This document shows positions 1-6,950 of a stretch of 8,078 bases of DNA, one piece after another (position 1 is the stretch's first letter; the number at the start of each line of letters is the position of its first letter). The position numbers and the translations under genes were made by a program. The stretch comes from Bradyrhizobium sp. CCH5-F6 (GTDB lineage: Bacteria > Pseudomonadota > Alphaproteobacteria > Rhizobiales > Xanthobacteraceae). Below the pieces are notes generated by a model. It was not told where the DNA came from, did no database searches, and saw only the letters and a program-made list of their open reading frames with translations. Location of the stretch: positions 1 through 8,078 of the forward strand of contig NZ_LSIC01000151.1 of the NCBI RefSeq assembly GCF_001556045.1, in the 5' to 3' direction.

Positions 1-28
1 GATCGAGATGGAGCTAAAAGCCGCTTAA
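1..28 (+). CDS. Possible 3' end of an unidentified upstream gene
   Basis: The reading frame beginning at base 2 reads IEMELKAA and stops at TAA (26-28). A weak hairpin with a T-run lies just downstream at 45-71, which fits the end of a transcription unit. The fragment is too short to assign to a family. A competing frame starting at base 1 stays open to TAG at 91-93, so even the reading frame is uncertain. Confidence 0.2.
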
Positions 29-44
29 CCCGTCCACTTTATCG

Positions 45-71
45 GGGGAAGATCACGCCGGTCCCCTTTTT
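45..71 (+). terminator. Weak rho-independent terminator-like hairpin
   Basis: GGGGA (45-49) can pair with TCCCC (62-66) around a 12-base loop, and five T residues follow directly (67-71). The stem is short and the loop long, so this is weak. Its position after the putative stop at 26-28 and before a long leader supports a terminator for the upstream gene. Confidence 0.3.
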
Positions 72-133
72 ATTGGCGATGGCTGAGAGGTAGAGGCGGG
101 CCGGGAAGGGTTTTGAGTCGCCGCGGTCTTAAA

Positions 134-170
134 GGAGAGCGCCGAGCGGTTCAGCCCATTCCTGCTCTCC
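134..170 (+). promoter_or_regulatory. Leader hairpin upstream of the methyltransferase-helicase gene
   Basis: GGAGAGC (134-140) is perfectly complementary to GCTCTCC (164-170), giving a 7-bp stem with a 23-base loop. The left arm belongs to an unusually good Shine-Dalgarno-like string, AAAGGAG (131-137), that lies about 47 bases before the chosen ATG at 185 and has no suitable start codon at normal spacing. The element could control access of ribosomes to the leader, but the sequence shows only the potential to fold. Confidence 0.35.
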
Positions 171-184
171 CGAGAAATCCTCCC

Positions 185-1756
185 ATGACCGAATCTCTCG
201 CCGGCGGCGCCGTCGCGCCGCTCTCGATCCGTGCCACCGCAGTTGTCGCCTCGAGTGTCATCAGGGCTGCGCGACAGCTTTTGACCGATCTCGAGCGCAG
301 CCGCCGGATCGATGCCGCTGTCCTGCGCGGCGCCATGGAGGCTGCCTTCGGCGCCTCCGATGCGACCGGGGTCTGGAACTGGAAGACGGCCTACAACGCC
401 TGCGAGGCGGCGACCGTCCTGTTGCTAAGGCGATATGGCGCCGTCATGCGCACCAAGGCGACGTCGCCAGCCGCGATGCTGCCGATGCTGATGAGGATCG
501 CGAGCCTCCTTCCGACTCAGACACGCCGATCTGTGGAGAGTGAATCCCTCCAGCAGTTCTCCACTCCTATCGGGCTGGCGTTTGTAGCCAGCCGAGCGGC
601 CGCGATCACGCCTACTGACGTCGTTCTCGAACCTTCAGCTGGCACCGGCCTTCTCGCCATCCTGGCCGAACTTGACGGCGCCTCCCTGGTCCTTAACGAG
701 TTCGCCGAGAGCCGTGCTGGCATTCTCGCGCAGCTGTTTCCCGGCGCCTCCACGACCCAGTTTGACGCCGCTCACATTAACGACCACCTCGATGCCGGCA
801 TCGTGCCTGATGTCGTGCTGATGAACCCGCCGTTCTCGGCTGCGGTCCATGTCGATCGACAGATGCGAGAGGCGGCACTGCGTCACATCGGATCCGCCCT
901 GGCTCGACTTCCCGAAGGCGGACGGCTGGTTACCATCACAGGCGCAAACGTCGCGCCCGACAATCCCGCATGGACCTGTTCCTTCAAGCGGCTGCAAGAA
1001 CAAGGCCGTGTCGTATTCTCGGCGGCAATTGACGGCGCCGTCTATGCCAAGCACGGCACCAACGTCGACACCCGTCTGACCGTTATCGATCGAGTCCCGG
1101 CTGACGACGTCGCCTCGTTCCCAGTATCTCCCGGCATTGCGCCCGATCTGCCGACTTTGCTCGGCTGGGTCCAACAGCACGTGCCGCCGCGTCGTCCAAT
1201 GGCTGGCACAGCGGCTGGCGTGGTGCCGGCAATTGCCAGCCCTGCAACGCCTCGAACAGTACGTGCCTACGTCGCTCAGCGCCAGTCGGCTGCAGCCGTG
1301 CCGGCAATTGCTCCCGTGGCGACCGAAGTCGCCTACGAGCCGGTGGATTGGACGCCCACGGATGGCGGCAGCATCACCGATTCGCTTTATGAGGCTTACA
1401 CACTGCAGTCGATCCGTATTCCAGGCGCGCAACCGCATCCCACAAAGCTCGTGCAGTCCGCCGCGATGGCTTCCGTCGCACCGCCGGAGCCGTCCTACCG
1501 GCCGCACCTGCCGGCTAACGTCATATCGGATGGCATCCTATCCGATGCCCAACTCGAGAGCATCATCTACGCCGGCGAGGCGCATTCCGCGTTTCTCGCA
1601 GCGCCTGGACAGTCGATGCGACTTTTGACGTCGTGGCGGCCGCGCGCGACGACGCGGAAAATGCCGTTCGCTTTCGCCGGGGCTGGTTCCTGGGCGATGG
1701 CACTGGCGCGGGGAAGGGCCGGCAGGTCGCCGGCATCCTGCTCGACAACTGGCTGA
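185..1756 (+). CDS. N-terminal half of a methyltransferase/strawberry-notch helicase protein (frameshifted gene)
   Basis: This is the amino-terminal part of a large two-domain protein found on alphaproteobacterial plasmids and related elements: an N6-adenine-type methyltransferase fused to a strawberry-notch-like superfamily 2 helicase. Counting from ATG 185, the SAM-binding motif I is EPSAGTG (residues 149-155) and the catalytic motif is NPPF (214-217), preceded by the hydrophobic run DVVLM. Residues from about 340 to 400 are an Ala/Pro-rich linker, followed by the start of the helicase region (PTKLVQSAAMASV, SDAQLESIIYAGEAH). ATG 185 is preferred over the in-frame TTG at 113 because family-like sequence starts near MTESLAGG; neither start has a strong ribosome binding site. 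The frame leaves the family sequence after FLA near base 1600. The remaining roughly 50 residues, rich in Arg, are out-of-frame readthrough to TGA 1754-1756. The methyltransferase domain itself is intact. Substrate and sequence specificity are unknown. Confidence 0.85.
   Translation: MTESLAGGAVAPLSIRATAVVASSVIRAARQLLTDLERSRRIDAAVLRGAMEAAFGASDATGVWNWKTAYNACEAATVLLLRRYGAVMRTKATSPAAMLPMLMRIASLLPTQTRRSVESESLQQFSTPIGLAFVASRAAAITPTDVVLEPSAGTGLLAILAELDGASLVLNEFAESRAGILAQLFPGASTTQFDAAHINDHLDAGIVPDVVLMNPPFSAAVHVDRQMREAALRHIGSALARLPEGGRLVTITGANVAPDNPAWTCSFKRLQEQGRVVFSAAIDGAVYAKHGTNVDTRLTVIDRVPADDVASFPVSPGIAPDLPTLLGWVQQHVPPRRPMAGTAAGVVPAIASPATPRTVRAYVAQRQSAAAVPAIAPVATEVAYEPVDWTPTDGGSITDSLYEAYTLQSIRIPGAQPHPTKLVQSAAMASVAPPEPSYRPHLPANVISDGILSDAQLESIIYAGEAHSAFLAAPGQSMRLLTSWRPRATTRKMPFAFAGAGSWAMALARGRAGRSPASCSTTG
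1600..1602 (+). other. Apparent 1-base deletion frameshift
   Basis: Frame 2 gives family-like residues up to FLA (codon ending at 1600). Frame 1 then gives AWTVDATFDVV from 1603 onward, which continues directly into the helicase Walker A region. Restoring one G (GCA GGC GCC TGG) joins the frames as FLAGAW. No classical -1 slippery heptamer is visible here. Both flanking frames are otherwise uninterrupted for kilobases, so the change is either recent or a sequencing error. Confidence 0.8.
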
Positions 1757-4515
1757 AAGGTCGCCGCCGCGCGGTCTGGATCAGCAAGTCCGACAAGCTC
1801 ATTGAGGATGCGCAACGCGACTGGTCGGCGCTTGGGATGGAGCGGCTCCTCGTCACGCCGCTTTCCCGTTTCCGGCAGGGCACGCCAATCCGGCTCACGG
1901 AAGGCATCCTATTTACCACCTACGCCACGCTGCGGACCGACGAGCGCGGCGAGAAACTTTCGCGCGTGAGGCAGATCGTCGAATGGTTGGGCTCCGATTT
2001 TGACGGAGTGATCGTCTTCGACGAGAGCCACGCCATGCAAAATGCGGTTGGTGGCAAGGGCGAACGCGGCGACCAGGCGGCCTCTCAGCAGGGGCGTGCG
2101 GGCCTCAGGCTCCAGCACGCCTTGCCGAATGCGCGGGTGGTCTACGTCTCCGCGACTGGCGCCACCACGGTACACAACCTCGCCTATGCCCAGCGTCTCG
2201 GCCTATGGGGCGGCGAGGATTTTCCGTTCGCGACCCGGGCCGAGTTCGTCGAGGCGATCGAGGAGGGCGGGGTTGCAGCGATGGAAGTGCTGGCGCGCGA
2301 CCTCAAGGCGCTTGGACTCTATGCCGCTCGCTCGCTGTCCTATGAGGGTGTCGAATACGAACTGGTCGAGCACCAGCTCACAGCGGAGCAGGTCCGCATC
2401 TATGATGCCTATGCCGGTGCATTCAGCATCATCCATAACAACCTCGAGGCGGCGATGCGGGCCGCTAACATCACGGGCGAGACCGGCACGCTGAATGGAC
2501 AGGCAAAGTCCGCGGCCCGGTCCGCCTTCGAAAGCGCCAAACAGCGCTTCTTCGGCCATCTCTTGACCTCGATGAAGACGCCATCGTTGATCCGCTCGAT
2601 CGAGCGCGATCTCGACGCCGGCCACGCTGCCGTCATTCAGATCGTCTCGACGGGCGAGGCCCTCATGGAGCGACGGCTCGCCGAGATCCCGACCGAGGAG
2701 TGGGGTGACGTCCAGGTTGACATCACCCCTCGCGAATATGTCCTCGACTATCTCGCCCATTCCTTCCCGGTTCAGCTCTACGAGCCTTTCACTGACTCGG
2801 AGGGAAACCTCTGCTCCCGGCCCGTCTATCGGGACGGCCAGCCGGTCGAAAGCCGGGAGGCTGTCGTACGCCGCGACAGCCTCATCGAGAAGCTCGCGTC
2901 ATTGTCGCCGGTGCCCGGCGCGCTCGACCAGATCGTTCAGCGATTTGGGACGGACATGGTGGCCGAGGTCACGGGCCGCTCGCGCCGCGTGATCCGCAAG
3001 GGCCAGCGTCTCATCGTTGAGAACCGTGCGGCATCGGCGAATCTCGCCGAGACCACGGCGTTCATGGACGACGTCAAGCGCATCCTCGTGTTCTCCGACG
3101 CGGGCGGCACGGGCAGGAGCTACCATGCCGAGTTGTCGGCGCTGAATCGCAGGTTGCGTGTTCATTACCTGCTCGAACCCGGCTGGAAGGCGGATGCCGC
3201 CATCCAGGGCCTCGGCCGCACGAACCGGACCAATCAGGCGCAGCCGCCGCTATTTCGGCCGGTCGCGACAGACGTGAAGGCGGAGAAGCGCTTCCTCTCC
3301 ACGATCGCTCGCCGCCTCGACACATTGGGCGCCATCACCCGGGGTCAGCGCCAGACCGGAGGGCAGGGCCTGTTCCGGCCCGAGGACAACCTCGAAAGCC
3401 AGTATGGCCGTGATGCATTGCGCCAGCTCTACATGCTGCTGGCGCGCGGCAAGGTCGAGGGCTGCTCGCTTGAGAGATTCGAAGATGCGACCGGACTGAA
3501 GCTTATGGATGCCAACGGGCTCAAAGATGAGCTTCCGCCGATCACGACCTTCCTGAACAGGCTGCTGGCGCTCACTATCCAACTGCAGAATATTCTGTTC
3601 ACCGCCTTCGAGCAGCTACTGACCGCCCGTATCGAAGGCGCGATCGCATCGGGTACCTACGACATCGGACTGGAAACCCTCCGTGCTGAAAGCTTTGTCG
3701 TCACTGATCGGCGAACGATCTATACACATCCGGTGACGGGCGCCGAGACCCGGCTCCTCACGATCACTCAGCGCCAGCGCAATCATCCTGTAAGCCTGGA
3801 TGATGCCCTCGACCGCCTGTCGGATCAGCGTGCTGTCCCGCTGATCAATGAGCGCTCCGGACGAGCCGCCGTGCAGGTCCCAGCCCCGAGCTTCATGCTC
3901 GATGATGGCGAGATCGAACGACGCGTCCGGTTGATCCGGCCAATGGAGCAGCACAGCCTCCCCCTGAAGATGATGGCGGAAAGCCATTGGGTTGAAGCCG
4001 ATCGCGAACGCTTCGCCGCGGCCTGGCAGGTAGAGCTTGCCGAGGTGGCCGAGTTCACCGAAAGCACGATCCACATCGTGGCGGGCTTGTTGCTGCCGAT
4101 CTGGAAGCGGCTGCCGAACGAGTCGACGCGGGTCTATCGGCTGCAGACGGATGCTGGCGAACGCGTCATCGGCCGCAAGGTCTCGGCAGCCTGGGTCGCG
4201 AATGTCCTTGCCGTTGACGAGCCCAAGCTCGCGACCGACAAGGCCTTTGCCGCGCTGATGGAGGGGAGGACGGTCCTTGAGCTCGCCGAAGGCCTCCAGC
4301 TCCGCCGTGTCCGGGTCATGGACGCATATCGCATCGAACTTTCTGGATTCAACGACGCGATGCGCGACCGGCTGCGCGCGTACGGCCTGTTCGGGGAGAT
4401 CATCACCTGGAAGCTACGCATGTTCGTGCCAACTGACACTGATGGCATCGAAGTCCTGGCGAAGGTGCTCGACCACTACCCAATCGAGCGCATCGCCGAA
4501 CGGGAGGCTGCGTGA
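1633..4515 (+). CDS. C-terminal half: strawberry-notch-type SF2 helicase core (frameshifted gene)
   Basis: This is the helicase part of the same gene. The nominal GTG start at 1633 has no Shine-Dalgarno and lies inside the family sequence, so it is probably not a natural start; the frame is open back to 1519. Numbered from 1633, it contains Walker A GDGTGAGKG (21-29, Lys 28), Walker B DESH (130-133), a motif III-like SAT within VYVSATGATT, motif V-like SDAGGTGRS (488-496), and motif VI-like IQGLGRTNRTNQ (524-535) with the arginines expected to contact ATP. The remaining roughly 420 residues form the conserved C-terminal extension of this family. With the methyltransferase half the gene would encode about 1,443 residues, a normal length. 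The expected role is ATP-driven remodelling or translocation on DNA coupled to methylation. It ends in TGATG, overlapping the Toprim start. If only this half is made it lacks the upstream helicase segment, so activity is doubtful. Confidence 0.85.
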   Translation: MAAARDDAENAVRFRRGWFLGDGTGAGKGRQVAGILLDNWLKGRRRAVWISKSDKLIEDAQRDWSALGMERLLVTPLSRFRQGTPIRLTEGILFTTYATLRTDERGEKLSRVRQIVEWLGSDFDGVIVFDESHAMQNAVGGKGERGDQAASQQGRAGLRLQHALPNARVVYVSATGATTVHNLAYAQRLGLWGGEDFPFATRAEFVEAIEEGGVAAMEVLARDLKALGLYAARSLSYEGVEYELVEHQLTAEQVRIYDAYAGAFSIIHNNLEAAMRAANITGETGTLNGQAKSAARSAFESAKQRFFGHLLTSMKTPSLIRSIERDLDAGHAAVIQIVSTGEALMERRLAEIPTEEWGDVQVDITPREYVLDYLAHSFPVQLYEPFTDSEGNLCSRPVYRDGQPVESREAVVRRDSLIEKLASLSPVPGALDQIVQRFGTDMVAEVTGRSRRVIRKGQRLIVENRAASANLAETTAFMDDVKRILVFSDAGGTGRSYHAELSALNRRLRVHYLLEPGWKADAAIQGLGRTNRTNQAQPPLFRPVATDVKAEKRFLSTIARRLDTLGAITRGQRQTGGQGLFRPEDNLESQYGRDALRQLYMLLARGKVEGCSLERFEDATGLKLMDANGLKDELPPITTFLNRLLALTIQLQNILFTAFEQLLTARIEGAIASGTYDIGLETLRAESFVVTDRRTIYTHPVTGAETRLLTITQRQRNHPVSLDDALDRLSDQRAVPLINERSGRAAVQVPAPSFMLDDGEIERRVRLIRPMEQHSLPLKMMAESHWVEADRERFAAAWQVELAEVAEFTESTIHIVAGLLLPIWKRLPNESTRVYRLQTDAGERVIGRKVSAAWVANVLAVDEPKLATDKAFAALMEGRTVLELAEGLQLRRVRVMDAYRIELSGFNDAMRDRLRAYGLFGEIITWKLRMFVPTDTDGIEVLAKVLDHYPIERIAEREAA

Positions 4516-5576
4516 TGGCCCGCGACGCCTCCGAACTGGCACACTGCCTCGCGCGCGAAGCCGAAGCGGTGTGCCGTTATTATCTCTCCAACGGCAGGCG
4601 CCAGGGGCGGTACTGGCTGGTTGGCGACGTGCACAATACGCCGGGCCGCTCGATGTTCGTGCGGCTCCAGGACTCACCGAAGGGACCCGCTGGCAAATGG
4701 ACGGATGCCGCAACCGGCGAGCATGGCGATCTCCTCGACATCGTCAGGGAAAGCCTTGGTCTTCCTGACTTCCGCGCCGTCGCCGAGGAGGCAAGACGCT
4801 TTCTCAAGCTACCCCGGGCTAAACCGGAAGGTGCCTCAAAACCGGCTCGCCCCATCACCGCGGTTGGCTCACAAGAGGCCGCAAGACGGCTGTTTGCGAT
4901 CTCAGGTCCGATTGAGGGTACCGTCGTTGAGACTTATTTGCACCGTCGCGGAATAGCCCGCGTGTACCATGGTGGCAGCCTGCGCTTCCATCCGCGCTGC
5001 TACTACCGGCCTGACGAGCATTTGCCGACCGAGACCTGGCCGGCAATGATCGCTGCCGTCACCGACCTCGATGGCGGGATCACCGGCGTGCACCGCACCT
5101 GGCTCGATCCGGACGGCTTTGATCGCGTTCGGCTCGGCAAGGCACCGGTCGACACGCCACGACGAGCCATGGGCGACCTGCTCGGTAACGCAGTTCGTTT
5201 CGGTGTGGCTGACGACGACGTGCTTGTCGCCGGCGAAGGCATCGAGACCATGCTATCGCTACGCTGTGTGCTTCCGACGTTGCCGATGGCCGCTGCGCTT
5301 TCAGCCAATCACCTCTCGGCCATGCTGCTGTCGTCGAGTTTGCGCCGGCTCTATATCGCCCGCGACGCCGATGCTGCCGGAGACGCGGTCCGGGCAATCC
5401 TGACGCAGCGCGCAGCAGCCGCCGGCATCGAAGCCATCACGTTGTCGCCCCGGCTTGGTGATTTCAACGAGGATCTCTACATCTTCGGCCTCGATGCTCT
5501 CCGTACGGCTTTGCGGATGCAACTCGTACCAGAGGACGTCTCCCGCTTCCTGCTCTTGTCGACCGCTGTCGCATAG
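4515..5576 (+). CDS. Toprim domain protein, primase-like (DUF7146/Toprim_3 type)
   Basis: This 353-residue cytoplasmic protein has a plasmid/phage-type primase-like N-terminal region (CRYYLSNGRRQGRYWLVGD, then GKWTDAATGEHGDLLDIV), without an obvious zinc-binding cysteine cluster. A C-terminal Toprim fold follows. The Toprim acidic residues are visible: Glu 241 in VAGEGIETM, and Asp 284 and Asp 286 in RDADAAGD (283-290). Toprim domains bind metal and act in primases, topoisomerases and nucleases. The domain order here fits a primase-like enzyme, but no helicase domain is attached. ATG 4515 is preferred over the in-frame GTG 4512 because GGAGG (4503-4507) is 7 bases upstream and the ATG overlaps the helicase stop in TGATG, implying translational coupling and one operon. 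Length is normal for the family and no damage is seen. The biochemical activity itself is inferred. Confidence 0.88.
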   Translation: MARDASELAHCLAREAEAVCRYYLSNGRRQGRYWLVGDVHNTPGRSMFVRLQDSPKGPAGKWTDAATGEHGDLLDIVRESLGLPDFRAVAEEARRFLKLPRAKPEGASKPARPITAVGSQEAARRLFAISGPIEGTVVETYLHRRGIARVYHGGSLRFHPRCYYRPDEHLPTETWPAMIAAVTDLDGGITGVHRTWLDPDGFDRVRLGKAPVDTPRRAMGDLLGNAVRFGVADDDVLVAGEGIETMLSLRCVLPTLPMAAALSANHLSAMLLSSSLRRLYIARDADAAGDAVRAILTQRAAAAGIEAITLSPRLGDFNEDLYIFGLDALRTALRMQLVPEDVSRFLLLSTAVA

Positions 5577-5695
5577 GCGCGTTTTGTTTCGACGCCGACA
5601 GCTCGGTCGAGGCGGTGCCAATGCCGAAGAGGCGCGCGACCTCGGCCTTCTAGAGGGCGATCGGACGGCAAGCGGCCCGGGCCGCCAATGGCTGC
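5577..5695 (+). other. Non-coding spacer after the Toprim gene
   Basis: No gene is credible in the 308 bases between the Toprim stop and the next start. This first part is GC-rich and contains a perfect 12-bp palindrome, CGGCCCGGGCCG (5673-5684), just before the structured leader. No clear terminator with a T-run is seen after the Toprim stop codon, so transcription may continue into the next gene. Confidence 0.5.
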
Positions 5696-5756
5696 GGTGC
5701 GGCTATTTTCCGCCGGCCCTGCGGGCCTTTGCATCGCGAAGCAAAATAGCCGCACC
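5696..5756 (+). promoter_or_regulatory. Structured leader element A (nested inverted repeats) before DUF2493
   Basis: Outer arms GGTGCGGCTATTTT (5696-5709) and its exact reverse complement (5743-5756) form a 14-bp stem. Inside lie hairpin 1, GGCCC/GGGCC with a TGC loop (5715-5727), and hairpin 2, TTTGC/GCAAA around a TCGCGA core with one A-A mismatch (5728-5745). The last bases of hairpin 2 can pair either inside or with the outer arm. The layout resembles a three-way junction. It sits 128 bases before ATG 5885. The same architecture with different arm sequence occurs at 7811-7862 before DUF736. It could be a regulatory RNA leader, an attenuator, or a DNA cruciform or protein site. Confidence 0.6.
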
Positions 5757-5783
5757 TCTGCCATCCTCCGCTGGCGCTTCGGC

Positions 5784-5860
5784 CCTCCGCTTCGCTTTCG
5801 GGTTCTGGCCCGCTCCGCCCGCCGCCTGAGTGATCGCCACGAAGGCCGCGATGGGCGCGG
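5784..5860 (+). repeat. Leader conserved blocks, copy A
   Basis: CCTCCGCTTCGCT (5784-5796) is repeated exactly at 7874-7886. The 28 bases at 5833-5860 match 7931-7958 at 23 of 28 positions by direct comparison. Each second block ends 24-26 bases before the start codon of its gene (DUF2493 here, DUF736 in the other copy). Together with the upstream stem-loop this defines a repeated leader module shared by unrelated genes. Confidence 0.6.
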
Positions 5861-5884
5861 CCGATCCGGCAAAGGACCTCTTCC

Positions 5885-6808
5885 ATGACCGACCATGACG
5901 ACATCGAACCGCCGCACGCCGCCTCTGCAACCGACCACGTCCTCAGCGAATTGCAGCTCTTCGGCTACCGTCCATTTGACGATGAGCCAGATCCGAGACC
6001 GCTACCCGAGGGCAAGATGATCGCCGGCGCAGTCGCCGATATCTTCGACGCCTTGGTTGCCACCTTGAGCGATACGCGGCTCGAGCCGGACCTTAGCGAT
6101 TTGCTCTGGTCGACCGTCAACCTGTTCCATCGTGCCGCGGACCGAATTGATCGCCATCTCGATGACAACGAACAGGCTCAACGCAAGAGCCAGCGCGAGC
6201 AGAATGGTTCGGAAGTACGATCGGTCGAACTCGAGCGCCTGACGGCCGAAGGCATCACACTGATCGAGCGCCGCAACTGCCTGGAGCTGTTCCGCGATCA
6301 GGCCATCGAGCACTTTGAGCTCCACACCGGTTCACCCTGGCGCCCCCGCTCGGGTTCGCTTGTCAACCATCGCACGCTCACGGCGGCAATGATCGACTCC
6401 CGGGATTTCATCGCAGCCAAGCGCCGCGCAGAGACCGAGGTCTTGTTGCCACCTGGGCCCAAGATCGCACTCACTGGCGGCCTCGACTTCAACGACCACA
6501 CCTTGATCTGGGATCGTCTCGACAAGGTTCACGCCAAGCATCCGGACATGGTCCTGATCCATGGCGGCTCACCAAAGGGTGCCGAACTGATCGCCTCCAA
6601 ATGGGCGACCAACCGGAAGGTTCCACAGATCGCCTTCAAGCCGGACTGGACCAAGCACGCCAAGGCGGCGCCATTCAAGCGCAACGACGCCATGCTCGAA
6701 CTCGTGCCGATCGGCGTCATGCATTTCCCGGGCACGGGAATCCAGGACAACCTGGCCGACAAGGCGAAACGACTCGGCATTCCCGTTTGGAAATTTGGCG
6801 GCGCGTGA
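5885..6808 (+). CDS. DUF2493 family protein (YspA/cpYpsA-related SLOG fold)
   Basis: This 307-residue soluble protein has a helical N-terminal half, including a charged segment rich in Glu, Arg and Gln (about residues 95-140), and a C-terminal SLOG-like Rossmann domain. The nucleotide-binding signature is KIALTGGLDFND (193-204) followed by HGGSPKGAE (226-234) and the SKWA segment. These match the DUF2493 pattern of GG...D and HGG...GA. SLOG proteins bind nucleotides or nucleotide-derived ligands and are often linked to mobile-element conflict or signalling; the ligand here is unknown. ATG 5885 is supported by AAGGA (5872-5876) 8 bases upstream. It follows the structured leader A and lies in the same direction as the Toprim gene. 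The stop codon is embedded in the loop of a perfect hairpin (6797-6816). No truncation is seen. Confidence 0.87.
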   Translation: MTDHDDIEPPHAASATDHVLSELQLFGYRPFDDEPDPRPLPEGKMIAGAVADIFDALVATLSDTRLEPDLSDLLWSTVNLFHRAADRIDRHLDDNEQAQRKSQREQNGSEVRSVELERLTAEGITLIERRNCLELFRDQAIEHFELHTGSPWRPRSGSLVNHRTLTAAMIDSRDFIAAKRRAETEVLLPPGPKIALTGGLDFNDHTLIWDRLDKVHAKHPDMVLIHGGSPKGAELIASKWATNRKVPQIAFKPDWTKHAKAAPFKRNDAMLELVPIGVMHFPGTGIQDNLADKAKRLGIPVWKFGGA

Positions 6809-6816
6809 GCGCCGCC
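6797..6816 (+). terminator. Stop-codon hairpin of DUF2493
   Basis: GGCGGCGC (6797-6804) pairs perfectly with GCGCCGCC (6809-6816) around a 4-base GTGA loop that contains the DUF2493 stop codon. There is no T-run after it, so it is not a classical intrinsic terminator by itself. It may stabilise the 3' end or act with the next hairpin. Confidence 0.35.
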
Positions 6817-6837
6817 TTGCCACCTTCCGAACCACCA

Positions 6838-6868
6838 AGGCGGAGTTGCAAGCGCCGCAACTCCGCCT
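6838..6868 (+). terminator. Strong 12-bp hairpin after DUF2493
   Basis: AGGCGGAGTTGC (6838-6849) pairs perfectly with GCAACTCCGCCT (6857-6868) around a 7-base loop. Only a short CGTTTCGG follows, so the U-tract is poor. It lies 29 bases after the DUF2493 stop and 82 bases before the next start. It is best read as a terminator or attenuator, or as a processing or stability element. Confidence 0.5.
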
Positions 6869-6902
6869 CGTTTCGGTTGCATATCCAGAATCGCGCCGCG
6901 GT

Positions 6903-6950
6903 GGTGGTGGAAGGCGCGACCGTTACTCCTTTGCATACGGAGCCACCACC
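6903..6950 (+). promoter_or_regulatory. Element able to sequester the membrane-gene ribosome binding site
   Basis: The likely Shine-Dalgarno GGAG (6939-6942) and the next eight bases CCACCACC (6943-6950), which run up to the ATG at 6951, are complementary to CTCC (6926-6929) and GGTGGTGG (6903-6910) respectively. Both pairings can form together, with a 15-base one-sided bulge (6911-6925) and a 9-base loop. The whole initiation region would then be double-stranded, which suggests translational control. An alternative CCGT/ACGG pairing (6920-6923 with 6937-6940) overlaps it. Confidence 0.45.

Noticed and set aside
73..112. Sigma-70 promoter upstream of the methyltransferase gene
   Set aside because: A TTGGCG-like string is present but nothing resembling a -10 box lies at suitable spacing in this GC-rich leader.
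635..1507. Long minus-strand ORF of 290 codons opposite the methyltransferase
   Set aside because: Shadow of a gene with clear SAM and NPPF motifs on the plus strand; the antisense translation has no recognisable domain.
1590..1610. Programmed -1 frameshifting as explanation for the split gene
   Set aside because: No slippery heptamer of the X XXY YYZ type and no obvious downstream pseudoknot spacing; a one-base deletion is simpler.
5688..5888. 66-codon ORF across structured leader A, ending in an ATGA overlap with DUF2493
   Set aside because: No ribosome binding site precedes its ATG, the sequence is dominated by inverted repeats, and leader B does not keep an equivalent ORF.
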